A stretch of DNA of 64,000 nt from Undaria pinnatifida (lineage: Eukaryota > Sar > Phaeophyceae > Laminariales > Alariaceae): contig JABAKD010000006.1 in assembly GCA_012845835.1 (NCBI GenBank), forward strand, positions 5,882,318-5,946,317, written 5' to 3'. The notes under the pieces were generated by a model. It was not told the origin of the DNA, did no database searches, and saw only the letters and a program-made list of their open reading frames with translations. Shown here piece by piece: positions 47,104 to 57,400 of this stretch. Positions within the stretch are counted from its first letter, which is position 1. Every line of letters begins with the position of its first letter. The translations under genes and the position numbers were made by a program.

Positions 47104-47653
47104 ACTGATTGTCGGACGCGCTTGGCATCACCACACGTGACGGTGGAAGTTCACTCTGGCGCGAGATAACGTTGGCAGCTACGTCCCCGCACGCGGTCGC
47201 AGAGGCGCACATCCTCGGCCTACCTGCGAAGTCATCATGCCTGTTCCACACCAACGCCACTGGAAAGGCCTGCGGACTGTACAAACGTGTCAACCGCGGC
47301 GCTATGGACGGCACCTCCATCGGCACAACACCGAAGGAACTTGCCGCCAGGCAGTGGTGGTCCACGCAGTGCTAACGACTGCCGAGCACTTCGTGGACAA
47401 CCACTGCCTGGTGACAAGTTTTTCGATTTTACGCCGACAAAGGTGCCGTCCACAGCGCCGCGGTTGACGCGTTTGTACAGTCCGCAGGCCTTGCCAGTGG
47501 CGTTGGTGTTGAAGAGGCATGAGTGCCTCGCAGGTAGGCCGAGGATGTGCGCCCCTGCTACAGCGTGCGGGGAGGTGGCCGCCAACGCTATCTCGCGCCA
47601 GAGTGAACTTCCATCACCACGTGGGGTAATGCCAAGCGCGAGACAACTGTAAG
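47104..47653. repeat. Long palindrome, arms of approx. 265 bases
   Basis: 47104-47371 matches the reverse complement of 47399-47653, with a centre near 47384 (TCCACGCAGTGCT, 11 bases, AGCACTTCGTGGA). Both arms read the same protein-like text in opposite directions (NATGKACGLYKRVNRGA; HAVAEAHILGLPA against HAVAGAHILGLPA). Arms differ by substitutions. An RNA from either strand would fold into one long hairpin. Confidence 0.85.
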
Positions 47654-47687
47654 ACCACTTATTATATACACCCGCGAAAAAATGCAG

Positions 47688-48020
47688 GAGTTGCTGATGA
47701 ATTTGAACGAAGACGCAACGCAGACCATCACGGATTTGATTGCTCGACTACGGCAATCACGTGATGCCACCGGTTCCACAGCCGAGCGCAAACTTTGAGC
47801 AACGACGTTACGGGGGGCGTCGGGCGCTTGGGGTTAGATGTTTACGGGGAATGTGGACGTCGGAGCTTTGGTGTTACGGGCGGGAGTGGGGGGTTCTTGA
47901 CCTTTCCAAAGCAGAACGGTTATTATACACAGCGTTCCGGTGCACAGCGTTACGGAAAGGATACCTCCAAAAGCTTTGGGTCCGCGACACCTGTTTCATG
48001 GGCGTAGTATCTAGATGGTA
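47688..48020 (+). other. Small ORFs next to the palindrome
   Basis: 47681-47799 encodes a 39-residue polar peptide (MQELLMNLNEDATQTITDLI and on to AERKL stop). Directly after, in another frame, 47795-48007 encodes 70 Gly-rich residues (DVTGGVGRLGLDVYGECGRR at the start). They could be one frameshifted reading frame. No family recognised. Confidence 0.25.
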
Positions 48021-49439
48021 AAGCCAACATAAAGCCCAAGACACCGACAACGCCAATCAATACCCGATACATCACAAGCAACTTTGTACGATGCATCGCA
48101 GATATGACTACTACTGCAGGAATTGAGGTCGCGCCTCATTGCCACCAATCACTAGCACCAGCAGTGATGGTTCAGTTACGTACTGCGGACTGCTGACTCC
48201 TGAAGTCTGCGGCTCCCCGTACATGTGTATATGAACAGGACCCCAGGTCCTCAGAAGCGGATGCCAGCCGAGAGGGTGCAAGTAGCTGTACCCGTGTAGC
48301 CGTACAAAGTATGGGCTTCGTGCGTGCAAGCGGTACGAGATAAAAAAATGGATTCCCCAGGGGTACAAAGCAGTGCAAAAATAATTTGATATCGAAAGTG
48401 ATAAGTTGACGTGTCTGCTATCGTCGTGTTGTTCGTTTTCTCTGTCCACAGACACGCCCCAGGGCCCCTTCCCGGTGACTTTGCCGGCGGTCTAGGCTAC
48501 TATCGATCTAGTGGGTGGCAGCCAATCGCTGCTATTGAACCACCTGGTGCCTGGTGTAGGTGCCTGGTCTGTTGAGGCTGCCCATAGAACGAACAAAACT
48601 ATAAAACTCTCACCTGCTCCTTGCAGAACAATGTGAAAGGCGCAGTTCAACAAAGCCGACCAAGGATTGCACCTTCTCTGGCTCCGCTGAGTACAACCAC
48701 CCGCGAAATCCTCTCCGAATCAACCTAAAGCAAGGTGATGTAACGCTTGGACCTTCTGGCTTTTCTATGACAGCAGCTAAGACGTGATTCTCGCGTACAA
48801 GCTCTGCTGAATATCAATGACAACAACATTTCTGAAAGTGGTCGATTTCGAATCGCATGGGTTTCATTGTTATGATTCGGCGTTTATTGCAGGGGCTGAT
48901 ATAGCGTGCGACTTCTGGGAGCCTAGCCTTGGCGCAGCAGTTCGCCCTTGAGAGTTAAACCCATGCCAGGAGCCCCGACACCAGGAACCCAGCAAGGAAG
49001 CAAGGACTGGTTAAAGGGGAGGATCCCTCTGTTTACATTTACAAGCGCGAAGTTTGCCCTCCTTGGAGGATTTATTCCGTCAAGGTGCGCTTCCTAATGG
49101 GGTTGTGTTGATCTGTATATCATGTCCCCTCGGTCGTTATGTGACTTGCTTTAACACTGGTGCTGTCACCTAACGTCCCCACTCTTAATATTTTTAGGCG
49201 ATGGGCTTGGCTATCTACGCTGCTTGTTCTGCTGACGACCCCGTGACTTGCGCAGGCGTATGCCCCAGTTCGGCATGGTTGACCCCTAGCCCCGGTATAC
49301 AGCCGAGGCTCAAGTTATGCATGCTGCTTCAGCAGAAGTAGTGTTGTACCAGGTAGTTGTTTGTGTTTGCACGATGCAGACTTTGATGAGCATGTGACTA
49401 TTTGGCAGCATGGTGAGCGGTTCGTGGGTTGGCAACAAG
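48021..49439. other. Intergenic, nothing recognised
   Basis: No ORF with recognisable content, no obvious repeat, no RNA gene seen. Confidence 0.35.
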
Positions 49440-50060
49440 CATGCAGCATAACGTGGCAGTAGCACCAGCACCAGCAGCACCAACAGCATGAAACAGCAAC
49501 AGCGACAGCAACGCCAGTGACATAAACGGCGGTGGCAGCAGCCGCAGCAGAAACAGCACATACAGCAAATGGAGTAATTGCCCTTGTCACTACAGCAGCG
49601 TTGTTAGCAGCACCAGCGCCAACAACACTATTAACACTACAAATAGCACTATTAATAGTAATTGGTAATAATGAGGCGCGCTGCCTCTATACCTGCATGC
49701 AGTAGTCCAAGCTGCGATACTGGGTGCATACGGAAAACATTACCAGGTAGAAAACACAGGGAAGACCAGCAATCGAAAGAACAGCACAAGCGGCATACCT
49801 GGTCATTTCGTAGACAGCAGTAGAAGATGCGAACTGAACAAACCATTACGAACGAACATCTACGCTGTTTGACATTCACGTTCTGCTTTCAGCAGAGTTC
49901 AGAGAAAAAAAAGTCTGTACTCGTAAGACTGGTGCTGTACTCGTAGCAGGGGCAGCATTAGAATCATCCTCACCAGCAGCAGCAGCGGCGGCAGCGGCAG
50001 CGGCAGCAGCAGCAGCAGCAGAAGGTGTGGCAGCGGTAGTAACAGTAGCACGGCACACGA
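49440..50060. repeat. CAG/ACCAGC-rich trinucleotide sequence
   Basis: CAGCACCAGCAACAGC-type units at 49460-49640 and CAGCAGCGGCGGCAGCGG at 49975-50040, with ordinary sequence between. Poly-Ala and Cys-rich open frames are artefacts. Confidence 0.8.
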
Positions 50061-50186
50061 GACCAGAGCCGGGTCAGTGTCGCTGTGCGTGGGTCTCGTC
50101 GATCAACCTCCTGAAAATAGGTACTCGTACAGCAGCAGCATAGCGAGAGCGTGAGTTAGCAACACTCGATGGTTAATGGACGAGCA

Positions 50187-50282
50187 GTGGGATTGCTGAA
50201 CCCTATGCGCGATAATGATTGACGGCAAGAACCGAGGGGAAGAAGGGACGACACCTGTGACCACGGCTTGTCCAGAAGTTGG
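50187..50282 (+). mobile_element. RepB SINE-like repeat, copy 4
   Basis: TTGCTGAACCCTATGCGCGA, then GAGGGGAAGAAGGGACGACACC, then TGTGACCACGGCTTGTCCAG. One of the cleanest copies. Confidence 0.75.
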
Positions 50283-51100
50283 AAAATAGAAGTGTGCAAT
50301 GAAGAAAAGAAGAAAGCATAGATACTTCTCCCGTTTTTTTCGGTTGAACTCTTGAAAGGACGATCTGCATCTCCATTTACCAAAACACACAACACCGGAG
50401 AAACCCATACTCTGTAGTCGTATACTACGTAGCCCAGCAATGCCTGTGAAATCCCACGTTGCCGCACACAGTTTTTAGGTGCCTGTGAAAACACACGTTG
50501 CCGCACCTGCCTCGACGAACTCTCCACGAATTACAGCGAAACCAGCTCGAGAAGAGTTGCCTGTCGTTTGTGCATGCACAGGACCCGTTGGGACTGGCCT
50601 TGGTGCCGTGTACGTCGAGTGCGATGGACAAACGTGACCCAAAAAAATGTTGACTTACACAAACATACACACAGAACCAGAGAAACTAATTCGAGGCACC
50701 CTGCCCTCGTTTGCGATCCGGTATGAATGAGCTTTTTTTTCCTTGGAAAATCAAGAAAAAAAGGCTCGGCGCTGCGCGCTTCGCGCGCCTCATTAGTATA
50801 TTGCTGTGATACGGCAGTACAGCAGTAACACTAAAACTGCTGTACCTGTTAAAAAATACCTGGTACCAGATACGAACGTACGGGCGATCGGAAAATTAGA
50901 ATAATTGAACTTTTTTTTATATTGTATTCTCCGTCGGATGGGGAAAATAAAGGTGAACCCCTTCAGTGCTGCAGTGCATATAAACCGGTAGTAACGAGGA
51001 CCACCGATAGGGACAGTCACGCTATCGCTGTAGTGGGAACCGAAGGACATGCCACCTAGCGCTGAATTGCGAAGGCAATTGAGTTAAATCGACGCACGAC

Positions 51101-51269
51101 GTGTATGAAAATACATGGAAGTGTGGTGAGCTTAAGCTTTATTTTTCCCTATCCCCCGGAGGATAAAAAACAACTATATCTGCGTCTATTTTCAAGCGAG
51201 TTGTCCCCATGTTGGGACTGTAGTCCTAAAGGGGTTAAGCTCACCACGCTTCCACGCATTTTCATACAC
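51101..51269. mobile_element. MITE with 36-base terminal inverted repeats
   Basis: The left end GTGTATGAAAATACATGGAA plus GTGTGGTGAGCTTAAG (51101-51136) matches the reverse complement of the right end (51234-51269) at about 32 of 36 positions. The inside is 97 bases with CCCGGAGGATAAAA and no ORF. No clear target-site duplication. A half copy sits at 35903-35955 and fragments at 50928-50950 and 62233-62285. Confidence 0.8.
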
Positions 51270-51479
51270 AGTGTGTGTCTATTTAACATTAACTCAATCG
51301 CATTCGCTATCCGGCATTAGCTGGCGTGTCCTTCAATTCCCATGTTAGACTTGTTAGCGATAGCGCGAGCTCTCCCTACCGGCGGTCCCCGTAACTACTC
51401 CGGCAGCGCAAGCTGCCGTTGTATACGGATGCGTGAGTATGACGACCCGACCTTAACCCTCGCTTAATTGAATCGTACC

Positions 51480-52705
51480 AGGTCGGTATCATATACGATG
51501 GTGTATATCTCACCCTATATATTGTATACCACACGGCCAGAGTATATACCACTCGGGTGATGATAAAAACAACCAGAATAACAACACGATTTAGCACCGG
51601 GGGTACGTTTTATACCACACCCCCTGCGGTGGCATGCCTCATAATCATTGTAACACCCCCAAGATACCACCTGGGTGATATCGTGATGTGAGCGGAGACT
51701 CGAGAAAGGAAAAAGTTGCCTTACAGCAGTAGCGACAACCTGGTGTTTGAGTGGTAACGGGAAGAAAACCAAGTCAGTTCTACTGGAGTCTGAAGTAAGT
51801 CGTTATTAGATTTGAGATGTTTGGCATGGTGAAATAGGAGATGGTGACATATGGTTAACCAACAACACGGTACGGCGGAATACGGTAATCAATAGAGAGA
51901 GGGTGTAGTTCCAGCTTGGGGTAGGGTGCTCACAGAGCGGGGGACAGCCTCTCGCTTATCGTTGGCATGTGTAATAAAAATAACAAGCGATGTATACAGC
52001 GGTACCATCAGCAGCAAGAGAAGCGAGTTTGATAACCACCTACAGACGCGTTGATGGCACGAGATAGAGAGCCGCGCGGATAGCGAAGGCAGGAAATTGT
52101 CCAGAATAGAGAGCCAACGGGCGAGGGTGTACGAGCTACTGAGAGCCGAGAGCTGGGAAAGAAACTTCATCGAGTCATCTGGGTTGGGTTTTGTCTTTTT
52201 ACTGATGCCCGCACGGGGAAGAAAACGCAGTGGTGGATTAGTGATGGCATAATCCCGATCGCGCTGGCCGTGAGAAACGAAATAATTACATTGACTAATC
52301 GTTTAGCATTCGTGGTGGGCTCCCGGTACGAGTGCGCCGTCAGAAACGGAACTACCAGAAAGCACGAGCTCACTGTGGTCGATTGTGGTGGCATAATCCC
52401 GATCGCACGGGCCGTTAGAAACGGAATGACTCGCACACATTATGATCGTTTGGCAAGGGGGTCGTCAGGGTTCGTCTTTTTCGACTCGTGTACGACGATG
52501 TATACCTCACCCCATACGTTGCATACCCCACCGCCGGAGTATACCACCCAGGTGTTGAAAAAACATCTCAAAATAACAACACGATGTATCACCGGGGGTA
52601 CTTTGTATACCACACCCCTTGCGGTGTCATGCCTCATACTCACTATGACACCCCCAAGATACGACCTGGGTGGCACCTTGGTGTGATCAGAGACGAGAGG
52701 AAGCA
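51480..52705. repeat. Duplicated 210-base block flanking approx. 780 bases
   Basis: 51500-51715 and 52497-52700 are direct copies. Both hold GTATA.CTCACCC.ATA, ATAACAACACGAT, CACCGGGGGTAC.TT, ATACCACACCCC and GGT.TCATGCCTCATA, CACCCCCAAGATAC. They have no coding capacity. They could be the two ends of an element (LTR-like or solo duplicates), but the interval carries no recognisable enzyme. Confidence 0.8.
52200..52440. repeat. Approx. 70-base direct repeats
   Basis: GGCATAATCCCGATCGC followed by GGGCCGTTAGAAACGGAA-like sequence occurs at about 52246 and 52390, with a partial form near 52340. It lies between the two 210-base copies. Confidence 0.65.
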
Positions 52706-52709
52706 CGCA

Positions 52710-53480
52710 GCTGGGGCGGAAACGGAAGCGGAATAGGAGATGAAAATGGAAGCGGTGTCTAGGTGGGGATCGAATTTGGAAACGGAATCGGAGGCGTAAA
52801 GTTAAATGTAATCGGGAGTGGAAAAATAAACTTAAAACAAGGACACGGAAATGGAAATAGAAATGGAGGCGGAACCTATATATCAAAATCGGAAACGGAA
52901 ATGGGAGCAGAAACGTAAGGGCAAACGGAGGCAGAAGACGGAGACAAGACGGAGACGGAAGCTAAGGCAGAAACGGAGACAGGGATGGAATTGGACACGA
53001 AAATGAAAGTGAAAACTAAACGGGATTTGGAAATGGAAACAGAAGTGGAGACACACCTGAAACTGAAATGAAAACGGGAAGGAGATGGAAATTAAATCGG
53101 AAATATAAACCAAAGCCGAAAGAGTAGGCGGACCTGGCACGGAAACGGGACGAGAACCGGAGGACACGTAATGCGAATGATGGAAGCCGAGGCGGAAACG
53201 GTAGTGGAACCTAAATTGGAATCGGGGAACACCAGCGGGGAAAAATAAACGGAAATAGAGATGGAAATGAAATCGGAATCGAATTAGAAACAGAAGCGAA
53301 GGCGGAAACGGAACGCAAACAAAGACAGAAACGGAAACCGAAATAGAGGCGTAGTCGTAAGCAAATTAGGAAAACGGACACGTGACGGCAGCGAAGAACG
53401 GAGATCGATATGGAAGCTGAGACATAACCAGAAACGTAGACTGATGCAGAGTCGGAGGTGGAAATGGTGTTTTTGTTTTT
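52710..53480. repeat. GGAAAC/GGAGAC/GGAAAT hexamer array
   Basis: Degenerate purine-rich hexamers (GGAAAC, GGAAAT, GGAGGC, GGAGAC) for about 760 bases. Open frames on the minus strand are Phe/Arg-rich artefacts. Confidence 0.9.
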
Positions 53481-53693
53481 GCAAAAGTAATTGCCTCTAC
53501 ATGTATCATCGGTTGACGGTTAATCGCACCAACCGGTTAGACGAGAACGGTTCTATAACAAGACCGTGGAGATCGAAGATCTGCCTCGGAAACATTTATT
53601 TGATGTTCGTACGTCGTGGTGTCACTCGTCATTTTGTTAAAACATACTTACGCCGTGCACTACCCTTGCCCTCACCCCCTCCCGTTCTCTCAG

Positions 53694-54424
53694 GAAAATT
53701 AGCCGGCCTCCATGCCGTGACTAATCCGCGCGCCGAAGAGCCACACTCTGAAATTTACGACGTCGCCGTCGCATCGATGGAGTTGCCAATGGACCGGCCG
53801 GCTGACCACCACTACCGCCATCGACAACCGCCACCGTCACCACCAGCATCAACAGCACGAACACTACAGCCACCCGCAACACTACCACCACCACCAGCAT
53901 CACCACCAACAAAATCAACACTGCCAGCACTATCAACAACGCCACCGACAACATCGACAGCGTCGACACTGCTATCATTATCACCACCAACTCCACCACC
54001 AATATTGCCGACGACACCATCACCACCCACACCGACACCAACACCACCGACACCACTCCCGACAACACTAACGCCACCAACACCACCAACACCAACACCA
54101 CCAACACCGACACCAACACCAACACCATCACTAACACCAACAACAACAGCGACACCAGCACAAACACCACCAACACCAAAACCAACACCACCAACACCAC
54201 CAACACCACCAACACCAACACCACCAACACCAACACCACCAACACCACCAACGCCAGCGATAGCAGTGGCGGCGGAGACGTTGGCATTGATGAACGCCAA
54301 TGACGCAGAGCAGCAAGGCGAGGTCACCGGCGTGACGGAGTGTGGGGCGGAGTGGTTCGATCATTCGCTCATCCCTCCGCCGCTTCCACCACCGTCAGCA
54401 GCAGCGGCGGGCCTGTCTCCGGCG
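53694..54424 (+). CDS. Unknown gene, first identified exon
   Basis: Starts after a pyrimidine tract and CTCTCAG. Encodes HSEIYDVAVASMELP, then a 150-residue Thr/Pro stretch from a CCACCAACA array (53812-54263), then AETLALMNANDAEQQGEVTG and WFDHSLIPPPLPPP. Donor GCG then GTAAGT, phase 0. Confidence 0.6.
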
Positions 54425-57400
54425 GTAAGTTACACGCAGTACGATTAACCGTTTTATTATTGCGAACGTTGTCTCACACGAATGCCATAGTACTTTGTCC
54501 CGAACGCGTTGGTGGAGTTCTCAAAGGGGTTAAGCTTGCGCCGCTATATTCTCTTGTCGGACCTACTGCTTGTTTGTTTGTTTAGTTGAATGATTGGTTG
54601 GTTGTTTGTCTCTTTGTCTGTGTGTTTATTTTTTTGTCTGTTTGTGTGCTTGTGCTCGTTTGTATGTTTGTTTAGTTGTTTTGTTTTGTTTTGTTTGCGG
54701 ATGAACTTGTCGCTGCGGTCGCGGTTGCGGTTGGGCATCATAGATTATCGCTTCCGCCGTGTTAACCCTCTCCCCCGCCATCGCTTTCGACGCGCTTTTC
54801 CGCACACCAGGCGGCACCTCCGCCTTCGGACCAAATAGGGTTTCCTACCCTCTTGCCTCTATTGTTCCTTGTGGCCCTTGCTGGGGTTATGCTGGCACGT
54901 ACCGCTATAGGCATGGGTAAAAGCAAAGCTATAGGTAGGGGTAAAGGAACCCCTAAAGGCGCCGCCGAAGGCTATAGTCGAGGCCCCACTAAAAGTGCTG
55001 CTACAAGGGATACAAAAGGCACCGCTGAAGACACCGTTGACGACACCGCTCAAAATCGCGGCAGCAGTAGCGGTAGTCATACTAGTGTTGGTAGCGGCGG
55101 CGGTGGCGGTGGTGGTTGTGATGTCGGTGTTTGTGGCGCTGGGTTTGGTACTGGTATTGAAGCGAGTGTTGGTGCTGGAGCTAGGGCTGCGGTAGAGGAA
55201 GGATCGAGGAAACTATCGGCAGCAGATACTGCTTCGATGGCTGCAGCGGGAATCAAGGGAAGAGAGCGGGACCAGATGAAAGGTCATGAAAAGGAGGGCG
55301 AGGAAGTAGAACCAAAACCAGAAGAACAAGGCCCAGGGCAAGCACCAAAACCCCAACTAGAATCAGCACCGAAAGCGGAAACGGAAGTGGAGGTGGATAC
55401 CAAAATTGAAAATGCTGACAACGACAACGATAACGTCGACGGTGAACCGAATTCTGAAGGCGAGAATGATGACGGCGACAACGACAATGGCTATGGTAGC
55501 GACGGAGAATCGCTCTTGGCCGCCAGCTCAGCTCTTCTCCGAGAGCTGGAGCGAGACCTAGACGCGGCGCGGGTGCTGCTGCCCGAGTGTCATCGATTCC
55601 GTAAGGTTGTCAGCTGCGTGGCGGAGGCGATTGTTTCGGATATGCGGGTGCATCCTCGACAGGTAGGGGGAGGGGATCGAGGGGATGGATCGGGGCTAGG
55701 GGGGGAGTGGGGGGGGGACACATCATGCTTCGTGATATGTTTGACCAGTGTAATCTGCCTGATTGATGTGATGTGTCCGATGTGTCTGATCAGCGTGGTT
55801 TTTTTACGTGTCCTATCTGTCTGATCTATACGATGTGCCTTGATCTATGTGAACTATGTAATACATTTCGATCTGTCTGATCTACCGGGTATATCTCATA
55901 CATATTTTCACTTCTTGATCTGACAAGTCTGCCGGATTTGTCTGAACGTCTATTGACATGGATTGATCTGTTTTTGATCTATCTTGTGTGTCTGACCTAT
56001 CTATCTGATATATCTGATCTGTTTGAGCTGCCTGGTGTATCTGATCTGTTCGAGCTGTCTGATCTATCCGATCTGTTTGAATGACAGGTGATGGATGTGA
56101 CGGAGGCCCTGCGGGAAGCAACCAACTTCACCCGGTCCTTGTCGTCGCCGGAGGCGTTTCTCGTCGTCATGGCGGAGCTGCTAGCGGACGGTTTCGAGGT
56201 GATAACTGTAAAATAAAAACATAGCTGACGATGGCAATATCGGCCACACGAAGATTACCGGGCTGCTGGGGTGAGGGCTGTGCCCGCCGTCTGAACTTGA
56301 CCGCAAGGAGGTGTGCGACACAGCGTGATGCCACTCGCACTGGTTCGCGCTCACTCGACAGCAGTACTGCTATTGTGAACGGTTTTACAAGTCTGCTCTT
56401 GCCATGTTTTTGTAGCTGTACCCGTTTGTTGCGGTTTGATTATTAATCCGCGCTTGCCCATAAGCCATGTTTTTGTCAGCGTACCCTAACCGAAGCCAAC
56501 CTTTTCATGTTTTGGTGCAAGGTTGTGTAACACGACGCCTTCTTCTTTTTCGCCCTTCTCCGCGCCTACAGGACCCGTCCGCGATGCTGGGGCACTGCAC
56601 ACGACGCATCAGCCACGCAATATCGTCTCTGCCGGAAATGTCTTCCTCCTCTTTCACCTCCTCGTCTTCGTTGTCTTCCCCCTCCTCTTCCTCAAGGACC
56701 ACCCGTTCGACCGCCACTGCTGCTGCTGCCGCTAGCGCTGCTACCGCCGGTGCAGGTGCAGGCGCAGCCGCTGCTACTGCCTCCGCTGCTGCTGCTGCCA
56801 CTGCCGCTCGCGCGCGGCTCCGCTCCATCGCAGCTGTCGCTACGGCTACTGTTGCCACCACTGCTGCAGCTGATGCCACTGCTACTGCTGTCGCTGCTAG
56901 TACTACGAATACGGGTACCCTTGCTCCCCTGCCCACGTCGACCGCGCCACCCCCCACCCCTTCATCCACCACCACTTCGGCGGCGACACCTATGTCCGCC
57001 ATAGCGGAATCGGATGCGAGCCTTGGTTCGAGGTTAGGTGTGGGTTCGTCGGCATTTTCGACGCGAACCGTCGATTTTGCTGGATATGCGGCGGCGGTAG
57101 AGGAGGGGGGGGGGGGGGGAGCCGTCGGTGTTCTTGTGCGTCCTCGTGTGGAAGGTTTGGGCGCGTCTGGAAATGGTGGCAACGTCGGCGGTAATACGAG
57201 TGACTACAACGAAAACGAGGACCACGTCAACGGCAATAGCATTGACAACGTCGGTGACAACAGCAGCAACAACAATATCACCTCCACCAACAACAGCCGC
57301 AACAACAGCAGCCACAACAATAACAACACCACCACCACCACCACCACCACCATCAGCGATAACGGCGGCCGTGTGGAGCGCGCGGATCTTCAAAGCGGCA

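Noticed and set aside
53721-54287. 188-codon minus-strand Val/Leu ORF resembling a membrane protein
   Set aside because: It is the complement of the ACCAAC array inside a plus-strand exon.
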